A stretch of 64,000 bases of DNA from Methanoregulaceae archaeon UBA467 (GTDB lineage: Archaea > Halobacteriota > Methanomicrobia > Methanomicrobiales > Methanospirillaceae), in NCBI GenBank assembly GCA_002503825.1, contig DASP01000001.1, positions 62,001-126,000 of the forward strand, in the 5' to 3' direction. Shown here piece by piece: positions 16,510 to 24,359 of the stretch. Within the stretch, counting starts at the first letter, position 1, and the number at the start of each line of letters is the position of its first letter. The notes beneath the pieces are model-generated. The model did not search any database and had not been told where the DNA came from. It saw nothing but the letters and a program-made list of their open reading frames with translations. A program made the translations under genes and the position numbers.

Positions 16510-17552
16510 GAAACCCGTACCGAAATATTCACCCGGTCCCCCAGGTAGAGAAGGATTTTTTCACAGAACAAGTCCCATTCCGTCATTTCATCCGGTACAA
16601 GGGGTTTTATCGCGTTGCCCACGTCGTCATCGCGTTCGTTCTTCACCTCTACGACGACCGAACCCGGTGCAAAGGCAGCACCCACAATCCCGTCCCCATC
16701 GCCGTCCACAATGCCAAAGACCGGGACTCCAAGATGTGCACATATGTGCCCGCAGACAGCCGTTGTATCGTCGCCGATGCTGAGAACGCCGCACACCTCT
16801 TCGTTAATCCTGCCATACAGTTCGTGCCCGCAGTGATCAATGACAAGGACATATCCTGTTGTCCTGGCTCGTCCAGCCTGTTTCGGCATGTATGTCCGGA
16901 TGGTTCCGCTCTTGCACCAGGCACTGCAAAGATCGACGGGGGCGCGTTTCTCCAGTTTTTCAAGTCCGTGCGGTTTTATCCTGATTCCTGAAACGGGAAC
17001 AATCTCTCTGCCGTCGTATCCCAGCCTCACCTCGTCTGACAGGGCATGGCCGATGACGATGCCGTTGATATAGACTGCTTCACCAGGGATGCATCCCCTG
17101 ATTCTTCTCTCCGGTGATGGCGGAATACATGGTACATCCTGCTCTTCCAGTTCATAACCACATTTCCCGGCGATTATCCCTGAAAGTTCACGATTATTTT
17201 CATCAGGGTTCCAGCAGTATACCGTCCCTGATGAACATTCAATATGGACAAGGCCCCGCATTCCAAGCCTTGATGCCACGATTTCGCCAAAAATTCTTCC
17301 GGACTCTGCATTTTTTCCCCGGTTGACAAGGATAAAAGAGCCGGGAAGCGAGGACATGACCACGCTCGGGGGCCTTTTGCAGAACTCACAGGGTATCCCT
17401 GACTCCTCGGCTGCCGTCCGGGCCATCACACCTGCAACCAGAATCCGGAACGGGGCAAGCACATCCCGCAGGTACTCCACATCACCGGCGTCAAAGGCTT
17501 CCGGTCCATGGACAACCAGGGCCGGACGAAAAGTGGGATCAGTACATTCCAT
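16506..17552 (-). CDS. DUF2117-like protein of methanogens
   Basis: About 348 residues from MECTDPTFRPALVVHGPEAFDAGD. An upstream in-frame ATG at 17684 would add 44 poorly protein-like residues, so the later ATG is preferred, though neither has a good ribosome binding site. The N-terminal ~85 residues (ALVVHGPEAFDAG...LVAGVMARTAAEESGI) fit the DUF2117 family found in methanogens. The middle contains a CEFCKRPP cysteine pair and the C-terminal third has GDDTTAVCGHICAHLGVPVFGIVDGDGDGIVG, a nucleotide- or metal-site-like glycine- and aspartate-rich stretch. Biochemical function is unknown. The 4-bp overlap with nre suggests a connection to DNA maintenance. Confidence 0.75.
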   Translation of the reverse strand: MECTDPTFRPALVVHGPEAFDAGDVEYLRDVLAPFRILVAGVMARTAAEESGIPCEFCKRPPSVVMSSLPGSFILVNRGKNAESGRIFGEIVASRLGMRGLVHIECSSGTVYCWNPDENNRELSGIIAGKCGYELEEQDVPCIPPSPERRIRGCIPGEAVYINGIVIGHALSDEVRLGYDGREIVPVSGIRIKPHGLEKLEKRAPVDLCSAWCKSGTIRTYMPKQAGRARTTGYVLVIDHCGHELYGRINEEVCGVLSIGDDTTAVCGHICAHLGVPVFGIVDGDGDGIVGAAFAPGSVVVEVKNERDDDVGNAIKPLVPDEMTEWDLFCEKILLYLGDRVNISVRVS

Positions 17553-17758
17553 GGGACTGCAGTCATACGATCGGATGTGACTATCCGGGGGTACAGACGT
17601 TATTGTAATTTTATTTCGCCCGGCCCTTAAGGGTGATGATGCAGGCATCAGAACCTGCAATTTTTCCGTTAAATGCCTCTCCATACCACTCCTGCAATAG
17701 GATAATGATAAAAGGTCTCTTATATAACCATAAAGGAGAGAAGGGACGGTGCTGATCT

Positions 17759-18988
17759 ATGGACTGGCAGGGTAAACGAGTATTTATTACAGGCATTTCA
17801 GGTTTTGCAGGTCCATATCTGGCCCGTTCCCTTATTGAAAAAGGAGCCGAGGTCTTCGGGCTGACCAGGAGGAAAACCGACGGCATTCCCTCGCGAAACG
17901 TAAGAGACCGTGATATTTCCGGCCGCGTAACACTCCTGGAGGGAAATCTTGAGGATTTTTCAGCCATTACACATGCCGTCTCCACCGCTACGCCCGACGT
18001 TGTGTTCCATCTTGCAGCGCAGTCCTATGTCCCGCGTTCATTTACCCACCCGCTTGAAACCGCACAGGCCAACTGCATGGGGACTGCAAACGTCCTTGAA
18101 GCAGTCCGTTCGTGTCATTCGGACCCGGTGGTGATATTTGCCGGCTCTTCCGAGGAATATGGCCTTGTCATCAGTTCGGAACACCAGTACCGTATGGCAT
18201 GCGAACGGTACGGAGTCATTCATCCCGGGCCTGAAAAGATACCCGAACTGCCGATATCCGAGAAAAACCCGCTCAGGCCTATGTCCCCGTATGCGGTAAG
18301 CAAGGTATATGGAGACCACCTGATGAGAAATTATTTCCACACATACGGAGTAAAGGCGGTGGTCTCACGTTCATTCAACCATGAAGGGCCCGGGAGGGGG
18401 CTGATGTTTGTCACATCGGTCATCACCCGGCAGGTTGCGGCGATGAAAGCCGGTGAAATCAATTCAATCCGTATCGGGAATGTCAACCCGTTCAGGGACT
18501 GGTCACATGTAACCGATATCACCGGGGGCTACGGTCTTCTCGCCGAAAAGGGCACCCATGGTGACGTCTACAACCAGGGCACAGGTTCAACTTCATCGGT
18601 GCTCAGTTATCTGCTCTTAAGTCTTGAAGAGGCAGGATTCCCGGTAGATTCAATCTGTACACACGATGGAGCAAAATCTGTTGATGACCCCACGGGCATA
18701 GACCATTCAAGGCAGTTTGGAGTATCGTTTGATAAGACCATCGTTGACAGGATGATCCTTGAAGATTCTGTCGAATATACGGTAGAAGACCGGGGTCTTT
18801 TCATCTCTTCGGGAGAGAGAAAAATCAGGGTGGATTTCGAACCGGACCGGTTCAGGCCCGCAGAGGTACCGATACTCCTGGCAGATGTCAAAAAGATTAA
18901 AAATATCGGTTATTGTGCCAGGCTTGGCATCCGCGATGTAATCCGGGAACAGATAAATTATTTTTCAGATATTAAAAACAGGGTCTGA
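17759..18988 (+). CDS. GDP-mannose 4,6-dehydratase-like sugar-nucleotide enzyme (extended SDR)
   Basis: A 409-residue NAD(P)-dependent extended short-chain dehydrogenase. The Rossmann motif ITGISGFAGPYLA is at residues ~9-21, followed by the conserved LEGNL and VFHLAAQSYVP. The catalytic Ser and Tyr-Lys lie in FAGSSEEYG and SPYAVSKVYGDH. RSFNHEGPGRG and NPFRDWSHVTDI are typical of GDP-mannose dehydratase/GDP-6-deoxy-lyxo-hexulose reductase enzymes. The C-terminal ~100 residues extend beyond the usual ~330-350 and resemble no catalytic part I recognise. It converges on the ManC-type gene that would make GDP-mannose, its probable substrate, so the pair likely supplies deoxy-sugars for surface glycans. 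Whether it is a dehydratase or a reductase cannot be settled by eye. Confidence 0.8.
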   Translation: MDWQGKRVFITGISGFAGPYLARSLIEKGAEVFGLTRRKTDGIPSRNVRDRDISGRVTLLEGNLEDFSAITHAVSTATPDVVFHLAAQSYVPRSFTHPLETAQANCMGTANVLEAVRSCHSDPVVIFAGSSEEYGLVISSEHQYRMACERYGVIHPGPEKIPELPISEKNPLRPMSPYAVSKVYGDHLMRNYFHTYGVKAVVSRSFNHEGPGRGLMFVTSVITRQVAAMKAGEINSIRIGNVNPFRDWSHVTDITGGYGLLAEKGTHGDVYNQGTGSTSSVLSYLLLSLEEAGFPVDSICTHDGAKSVDDPTGIDHSRQFGVSFDKTIVDRMILEDSVEYTVEDRGLFISSGERKIRVDFEPDRFRPAEVPILLADVKKIKNIGYCARLGIRDVIREQINYFSDIKNRV

Positions 18989-18996
18989 CCGGATTT

Positions 18997-20352
18997 TTAT
19001 GCCCTGTTGTAATCATCGCTGAACCTGACGATGTCATCTTCGTTGAGATATTCCCCGATCTGGACCTCGATGACTTCAAGTGGAATCCTGCCAGAATTTC
19101 CAAGGCGATGGACCGTACCTGAAGGGACAAAGGTGCTTTCCCCCTGGGGCAGGTGCACCGTCTTTTCCCCGAGCGTCACGTCCGCCATTCCGCTCACAAC
19201 GATCCAGTGTTCAGAGCGGTGACGGTGCATCTGGAGAGACAGTCGTTCCCCGGGTTTTACCGTTACTCTCTTTATCCGGAAGAACCTCGAGTTTTCAAGT
19301 TCTGTATAGGAGCCCCACGGCCTGTGGACCTGCAGGTGGTAATCGACAATGGTGTCTTTTTTGTCCCTGAACCTTTTCACCATCTCATTCACACGCCCTG
19401 CCGACTTCATATCACAGGCAAGGAGAGCGTCCCCGGTATCGACGAGGACAAGATCCTTTACGCCGATGAGGGCGGTCTTCTTTCCCGGCGCATACACAAA
19501 ATTACCGTGTGAATCGATATATTCTGCATCCCCGACATTGTTACCTTCCTTATGGGGATAATACTCGTACCAGGCCTGGAATGTACCAAGATCCGTCCAT
19601 TGTGCATGCAGGGGTACAACCGCGACACGGTCTGATTTTTCCATGAGCCCGTAATCTATTGAGAGTGAAGGGAGGGTTTCATACACAATATCCTCATCCG
19701 CGAACTTCCCGGCAAGCTCAGGCTGAAACCGTTCGAGTTCAGTGCAATATAACGATGTCGAAAATAGGAAAATTCCACTGTTCCAGAGGTACCCGGCATC
19801 GATATAACTTTTTGCCATCTGTTCGTCAGGTTTTTCCTTGAATTCACGGACGACAAAACCCAGTCCGAGATCGCTGCCGGGAGCGATGTATCCATAACCT
19901 GTGTTCGGATGGGTTGGGGGGATGCCGAACGTCACCAGGTACCGGCCTGCAATAACCTCTGCTTCACGGATTTCATCGACGGCAGTCTCTCCAAGCTGGT
20001 GATCACTTGGAAATACCGCGACCGTCGTATCGCCATACCGGTTTTTTATCTCCTTAATTGCCCAGGTTATTGCCGGCAGGGTATTTCTCCCGACCGGTTC
20101 CCGGAGAATGCAGGCATCCGGGATGGTATATCCCAGTTCCTCGATCTGGTTCCGGACGAGGTACTGGTGAACCTCGTTTGTCACCACGTAGATATCATCA
20201 GGCCGGGAGATCCTCAGACACCGGAGAAAGGTCTCCTGGAAAAAAGAATTCCCATTGATTTTCAGGAATTGTTTTGGATAATATGTGCGTGAAAGAGGCC
20301 ATAAGCGGGTGCCCACACCTCCTGCCAGGATAACCGATTGTATGGAGCCCAT
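18997..20352 (-). CDS. manC: Mannose-1-phosphate guanylyltransferase / mannose-6-phosphate isomerase
   Basis: A bifunctional-type enzyme of 451 residues making GDP-mannose. The N-terminal nucleotidyltransferase domain starts MGSIQSVILAGGVGTRLWPLSRTYYPKQF with the GGxGTRLWPLSR signature and has VFPSDHQLG and ENPNTGYG-like HPNTGYGYIAPG. The C-terminal ~110 residues form a cupin of the type II phosphomannose isomerase kind (RPWGSYTELENS...KPGERLSLQMHRHRSEHWIVVSG). ATG 20352 was chosen because the guanylyltransferase motif follows directly; an open frame to 20652 encodes 100 unrelated residues. The gene converges on the GDP-mannose-dehydratase-like gene eight bases away. The role is supply of mannose and derived sugars for glycosylation or S-layer glycans. 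Confidence 0.93.
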   Translation of the reverse strand: MGSIQSVILAGGVGTRLWPLSRTYYPKQFLKINGNSFFQETFLRCLRISRPDDIYVVTNEVHQYLVRNQIEELGYTIPDACILREPVGRNTLPAITWAIKEIKNRYGDTTVAVFPSDHQLGETAVDEIREAEVIAGRYLVTFGIPPTHPNTGYGYIAPGSDLGLGFVVREFKEKPDEQMAKSYIDAGYLWNSGIFLFSTSLYCTELERFQPELAGKFADEDIVYETLPSLSIDYGLMEKSDRVAVVPLHAQWTDLGTFQAWYEYYPHKEGNNVGDAEYIDSHGNFVYAPGKKTALIGVKDLVLVDTGDALLACDMKSAGRVNEMVKRFRDKKDTIVDYHLQVHRPWGSYTELENSRFFRIKRVTVKPGERLSLQMHRHRSEHWIVVSGMADVTLGEKTVHLPQGESTFVPSGTVHRLGNSGRIPLEVIEVQIGEYLNEDDIVRFSDDYNRA

Positions 20353-20629
20353 TATTGTCGTTTCTACGTTATCCCTTTTTAGTCTTATCGCTTCCGAATA
20401 AAAAGGGTTCGGGCTGCGGGCTCCCTGCCGGATACCCCGCTTTCCGGCATCGTTATTGAATACAGGACCGACGGTTTTTCCGCATCCCCTGGAAATATAG
20501 GATTGCTCTCCCGGAATGCATCGGGACCTGAATTCGGAATCCACTGCAGCCAGAGAAAATATGAGCCCGGATATATGCTTATGAACATATGAGTGGCAGG
20601 GGCGGGAGTTGCCTGTGGAAATGAGATAT

Positions 20630-21160
20630 TTACGTCCGGGATACCATTTCAAGGGCAGAATGCAACACTTTTTGGCGGAGAATATCCCTGTTGCCGGGGG
20701 TCAGTTGAAAAAGCGTCGCATCATCCCTTTTTTTAACAGATTCGATAAATGCATCTCCTTTCAGGGCTATTGTTGCGATGACAGGGACCGGCCCCTCAAG
20801 AATTACAGAGACCTGTTCCCTGAAATATGCGGAAAGGCATTCCATTTTTCCGATCTCATCGATGATGAATACCTTCGCACCCGCATCCCCGGAAAATGTC
20901 TCTTCCAGGAAGTGCTCAAATCCTGCAATGTCTACTCCGTACCTCCCCACGCGGTACCGGCTCTCCATCGACGAATGGGCGAGGACCGTCCGTTTTCCAT
21001 CCAGGTTTTTCAGTTCAAAACCTTTTCGTACCCCTGCCACCCTGATCTCCGCGGTAAGAAATCCTGAAGGATGAAAGCGTGCCAGGTCCTCTGCAACCGC
21101 GGATATAAGGGTCGTTTTGCCTGATCCCGGACTGCCGGTAATGAGCAGGATACGCTTCAT
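20630..21160 (-). CDS. Nucleoside-triphosphatase, THEP1 family
   Basis: A 176-residue P-loop NTPase. MKRILLITGSPGSGKTTLI gives a Walker A at residues ~9-16, and KVFIIDEIGKMECLS is the Walker B region with the DEIGKME motif diagnostic of THEP1 (formerly DUF265) enzymes. VIATIALKGDAFIESVKKRDDATLFQLTPGNRD-like sequence near the C-terminus also fits. The characterised thermophilic member hydrolyses several NTPs slowly, and the cellular role is unknown. ATG 21160 was preferred over 21217 because the P-loop protein normally starts directly with K-x-x-x-x-T-G-x-P. It lies 13 bp downstream of the TPR protein gene on the same strand. Confidence 0.88.
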   Translation of the reverse strand: MKRILLITGSPGSGKTTLISAVAEDLARFHPSGFLTAEIRVAGVRKGFELKNLDGKRTVLAHSSMESRYRVGRYGVDIAGFEHFLEETFSGDAGAKVFIIDEIGKMECLSAYFREQVSVILEGPVPVIATIALKGDAFIESVKKRDDATLFQLTPGNRDILRQKVLHSALEMVSRT

Positions 21161-21173
21161 AAAAAGGGGGATT

Positions 21174-22076
21174 TTATCCGGCTTTTCGACGGCCGTACAT
21201 GAAAACTGACATGACACCGAGGAGTGCCAGGATCATGACCTGTCCTGGAACCGGGGATTTTACCGGGGTGGTCGGAACAGGGCCCGGGGGAGTTGTATCT
21301 GTCATAACGGGCGTCACCGGCTCAGTACCTATAGCGATGTCCACTTCATCCTTCTCCCTGCCCGGGTCTGCCGTCGTACCGGCTGCATTCAGGAGAAGTC
21401 CCCTCACAAGGGCCCGGTTTCGTTCTGCCTCTGAATAATGCGGATTGATAGCGAGCGCACGGGTATATGCCTCAATTGAGGCATTATAATCGCCTTCTTC
21501 AGAGTACGCGTATCCCATCCTGAACCATGGTTCGGCATCCGAGGGATCAAGGATGGTGACCTTCTTAAACGCAAAGACCGCCCCCGCGTTGTCTCCGGTC
21601 CTGGCCAGCACATCTCCCTTGCCAAGCCATGCCTTTTTTGCATACGGGTCGATACGGAGTGAGCTGTTGTAGGCAGAGAGTGATTCGTTATACATGCCCT
21701 GCCGGTAATAGTCCAGACCCATTTGTGCATACGTTACCGCATCATACACCGACCCGCCGGACGCCGATTGGGAATAACCCGTGGATTCTCCCGTATAATC
21801 ACCTGATGTGTCCCCATAACTACCGGAATACCCTGCCGCACTGTCTGAAGAACCAGGCCCCGTTGAACTGTCTCCCGAAGTATCCCCTGCGCCGCCGGAA
21901 TCAGCCGGGGCGGTATCTCCGCCACCACCTGAAAAACTGCCGGGACTGTCCCAGCCGTCAGGCGGACCGGAATCCGGGAGACCTCCGCACCCGCAGTCAT
22001 CTGCAGCAACATGCGCTCCAAAAAAAACAGCCACGAATGTTGCGACCAGCAGCCCGCATATAATCCTCTTCCACAT
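21174..22076 (-). CDS. Surface-exposed TPR protein with low-complexity linker
   Basis: A 300-residue secreted protein. Residues 1-25 form a signal peptide ending near AHVAA. A ~75-residue linker of Gly, Ser, Asp, Thr and Pro follows, beginning with DCGCGG. Three tetratricopeptide repeats run from about residue 108 to 210 (AQMGLDYYRQGMYNESLSAY, AWLGKGDVLARTGDNAGAV, PWFRMGYAYSEEGDYNASI and the next partial repeat). A Thr/Pro-rich segment then leads to the C-terminal helix MILALLGVMSVFMYGRR, which would anchor it in the membrane. The architecture suits protein-protein contacts at the cell surface. It is the first gene of a short co-oriented pair with the THEP1 NTPase, without an evident functional link. 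Confidence 0.8.
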   Translation of the reverse strand: MWKRIICGLLVATFVAVFFGAHVAADDCGCGGLPDSGPPDGWDSPGSFSGGGGDTAPADSGGAGDTSGDSSTGPGSSDSAAGYSGSYGDTSGDYTGESTGYSQSASGGSVYDAVTYAQMGLDYYRQGMYNESLSAYNSSLRIDPYAKKAWLGKGDVLARTGDNAGAVFAFKKVTILDPSDAEPWFRMGYAYSEEGDYNASIEAYTRALAINPHYSEAERNRALVRGLLLNAAGTTADPGREKDEVDIAIGTEPVTPVMTDTTPPGPVPTTPVKSPVPGQVMILALLGVMSVFMYGRRKAG

Positions 22077-22403
22077 GAGTAATGGATTTCATAGCCCTGA
22101 CAATAAAAATTCCGGAAGTGATATCCCGGGATTATTCCGCGGGGGACACGGTCGGCAGGCACCCGGATGCGCAATGCAGCAGTCACAATACCTGGAACAG
22201 GGAAGAAATACCTGAGCTTCTTTTATCCCGGTTTTGCCCGGAGCATGCAGGGAAAAGTACAATCGCGAAGGCCGATGTATTATGGCAGGCGTTCCTGTGA
22301 TTGATATCAACAGGCAATAATCGAAATTGTAAGATAATCCTGGCCTTATAAACCCTGAATTTTAAAAAACAGCTCGCCGTATGCAAAAAAAGGCATTGAA
22401 AAA
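22077..22403. other. Intergenic stretch without recognised features
   Basis: A 327-bp gap between the TPR protein gene and tRNA-Val. Short open frames of up to 85 codons run through it on both strands but lack start signals and protein-like composition. I see no repeat copy or strong hairpin here. Confidence 0.5.
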
Positions 22404-22477
22404 TGGGCTCGAGGAGATTCGAACTCCTGACCTCCGCCATGTCAAGGCGACGTCATAACCAGCTAGACCACGAGCCC
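22404..22477 (-). tRNA. tRNA-Val (GAC)
   Basis: Read on the minus strand, the acceptor arm GGGCTCG pairs with CGAGCCC and the discriminator is A. The anticodon loop TTGACAT gives GAC (valine), and the T arm has AGTTCGAATCT. No CCA is encoded and no intron is seen. Confidence 0.95.
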
Positions 22478-22610
22478 TTAAAAGCTAAATGCTCTCTTAA
22501 TATGAGTCATCTTATTATTAAAGAATTGCTCTTTGGCCCGGAACATTATGAGCCGCATGCCCGGTACATAAAAGCAGTAAAAAAATTAACATCAGATATT
22601 CACGCGAATA

Positions 22611-24197
22611 TCAGAGTTTTACGAATTTTGCCGTGAATATACCGGGCATCGACCGTATCTGGTCCATCATGTCGGATGATACTTCGCTGTCCACATTAAG
22701 GACCATGATCGCCTCTTCACCGGGTTTGATGCGCCCCACCTGCATACCGGCAATATTGACATTGCCTTTTCCGAGTATCGTCGACGCCCTGCCGATAACA
22801 CCCGGTTTATCAAGGTGGCGGGAGACGATGACGTATCCCTCCGGGATCATATCCATTGTGTAACCACCAATGACAACGATCCTGCTTCTCCCTCTCATGA
22901 AGACCGTGCCGCTGATGGTTTCTTCCATGGAGTCCGTCTTTACCCTGATCGACACAAGGCTCTTGAATCCCTGTGATTCTGCAGTTGTAGTCTCGGCAAA
23001 GGTTATCCCGCGTTCACCGGCGATGTACTCGGCATTTACGATATTGACCGGGACCTGCAGGATCGGATCAAGAAGACCCTTGAGTGCCATCCTTGTGATA
23101 AATTTTGCATTGGGGCCCGCCTGTGCGAGGTCTCCCCCATAGATCACTTCGACCTTTTCAACGCGCCCTTCAACAAGCTGGGTGAGGAAGCGCCCCATCT
23201 TTTCAGCAAGGTAGGCAAAGGGTTCGATAGTCTCCTGCTGATCTGCGGGCACTATGGGTGCATTCACGATATATTTTGCAGATCCGCCTTTTAATACAGA
23301 AATGCACTGCTTTGCGATGGAGACTGCCACGTTCTGCTGTGCCTCAACAGTGCTCGCTCCAAGATGCGGAGTAGTGATTACCTGTTCAAGCTCAAGGAGG
23401 GGAGAGGCGAACGGCGGTTCCTCTTCAAACACGTCAAGAGCTGCCCCGGCCACTTTACCGGATTTAATGGCATCATACAGGTCTTTTTCATCAATTATCC
23501 CCCCGCGGGCGCAATTGATTATCCTGACACCGTCCTTCATGGTAGCGATGCTCCTGGCATTTATCACGTGTTTTGTCTCTTTTATCAGGGGCGTATGGAC
23601 CGTGATGAAATCGGCGACACGGAAGAGCTCATCCAGGGTCATGGCGTCAACGCCCATCTGCGCCGCACGCTCCTTGCTGATGAACGGGTCATAGCCGGCG
23701 CAGTGCATCCCGAGGGCTATCGCCCGTTTGGACACCTCGCGTCCGATACGTCCGAGGCCGACAATCCCCAGTGTCTTTTCGTTCAGTTCAACACCCATGA
23801 ATTTCGAGCGCTTCCACTCCTTCTTTTTTAAGGAGGCATTCGCCTGAGGGATATTTCTGGCGAGTGAAAGCATCATTGCCATGGTGTGCTCTGTTGCTGC
23901 CAGCGTGTTGCCTTCCGGAGCGTTTGCCACAATTATCCCGCTACGGGTAGCAGCATTCATATCGATATTATCCACTCCGGCGCCTGCACGCCCGATAAAT
24001 TTGAGCTTTTTTCCTGCGTCAATTACCCGGGCGGTGACCTCGGTACCGCTCCGGACAAGAAGGGCGTCATAGTTCGCGATGACTGAGACCAGATCATCTT
24101 CAGATATATCGGTCTTTACATCGACTGTGAACTCCTTCCGCAGGATGTCGACTCCTTCTTCTGCCAGCGGGTCGCTGACAAGTATCCTGTAGCTCAC
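22611..24197 (-). CDS. serA: D-3-phosphoglycerate dehydrogenase
   Basis: First enzyme of serine biosynthesis, oxidising 3-phosphoglycerate with NAD. About 528 residues. The sugar-acid site block LVRSGTEVTARVID and FIGRAGAGVDNID come first, then the Rossmann motif GLGRIGREVSKRA. The catalytic Arg lies in INCARGGIIDE, the catalytic His in TTPHLGAST. An intervening domain and a C-terminal ACT domain (SRHLDKPGVIGRASTILGKGNVNIAGMQ) mark the long form, which can be feedback-regulated by serine. GTG 24197 gives MSYRILVSDPLAEEG, the family N-terminus; GTG 24209 adds four residues. Serine made here would feed glyA, also in this window. Confidence 0.95.
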   Translation of the reverse strand: MSYRILVSDPLAEEGVDILRKEFTVDVKTDISEDDLVSVIANYDALLVRSGTEVTARVIDAGKKLKFIGRAGAGVDNIDMNAATRSGIIVANAPEGNTLAATEHTMAMMLSLARNIPQANASLKKKEWKRSKFMGVELNEKTLGIVGLGRIGREVSKRAIALGMHCAGYDPFISKERAAQMGVDAMTLDELFRVADFITVHTPLIKETKHVINARSIATMKDGVRIINCARGGIIDEKDLYDAIKSGKVAGAALDVFEEEPPFASPLLELEQVITTPHLGASTVEAQQNVAVSIAKQCISVLKGGSAKYIVNAPIVPADQQETIEPFAYLAEKMGRFLTQLVEGRVEKVEVIYGGDLAQAGPNAKFITRMALKGLLDPILQVPVNIVNAEYIAGERGITFAETTTAESQGFKSLVSIRVKTDSMEETISGTVFMRGRSRIVVIGGYTMDMIPEGYVIVSRHLDKPGVIGRASTILGKGNVNIAGMQVGRIKPGEEAIMVLNVDSEVSSDMMDQIRSMPGIFTAKFVKL

Positions 24198-24359
24198 GAT
24201 AAAACCCACATATTATCTGCATAACACCTCATGATGGTTTTTATTCCGACGCCGCAACCCTTCCGCAATGATCAGGATAACACCGTTTTTTATGTCCGGT
24301 ACGACAACGGCATGGTAATTTATTAAGCACATAAAAGGTGAGTAATTAGTGGTGCGTGA

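Noticed and set aside
22089..22310. Short overlapping frames between the TPR gene and tRNA-Val
   Set aside because: No ribosome binding site, poor composition and overlap on both strands.
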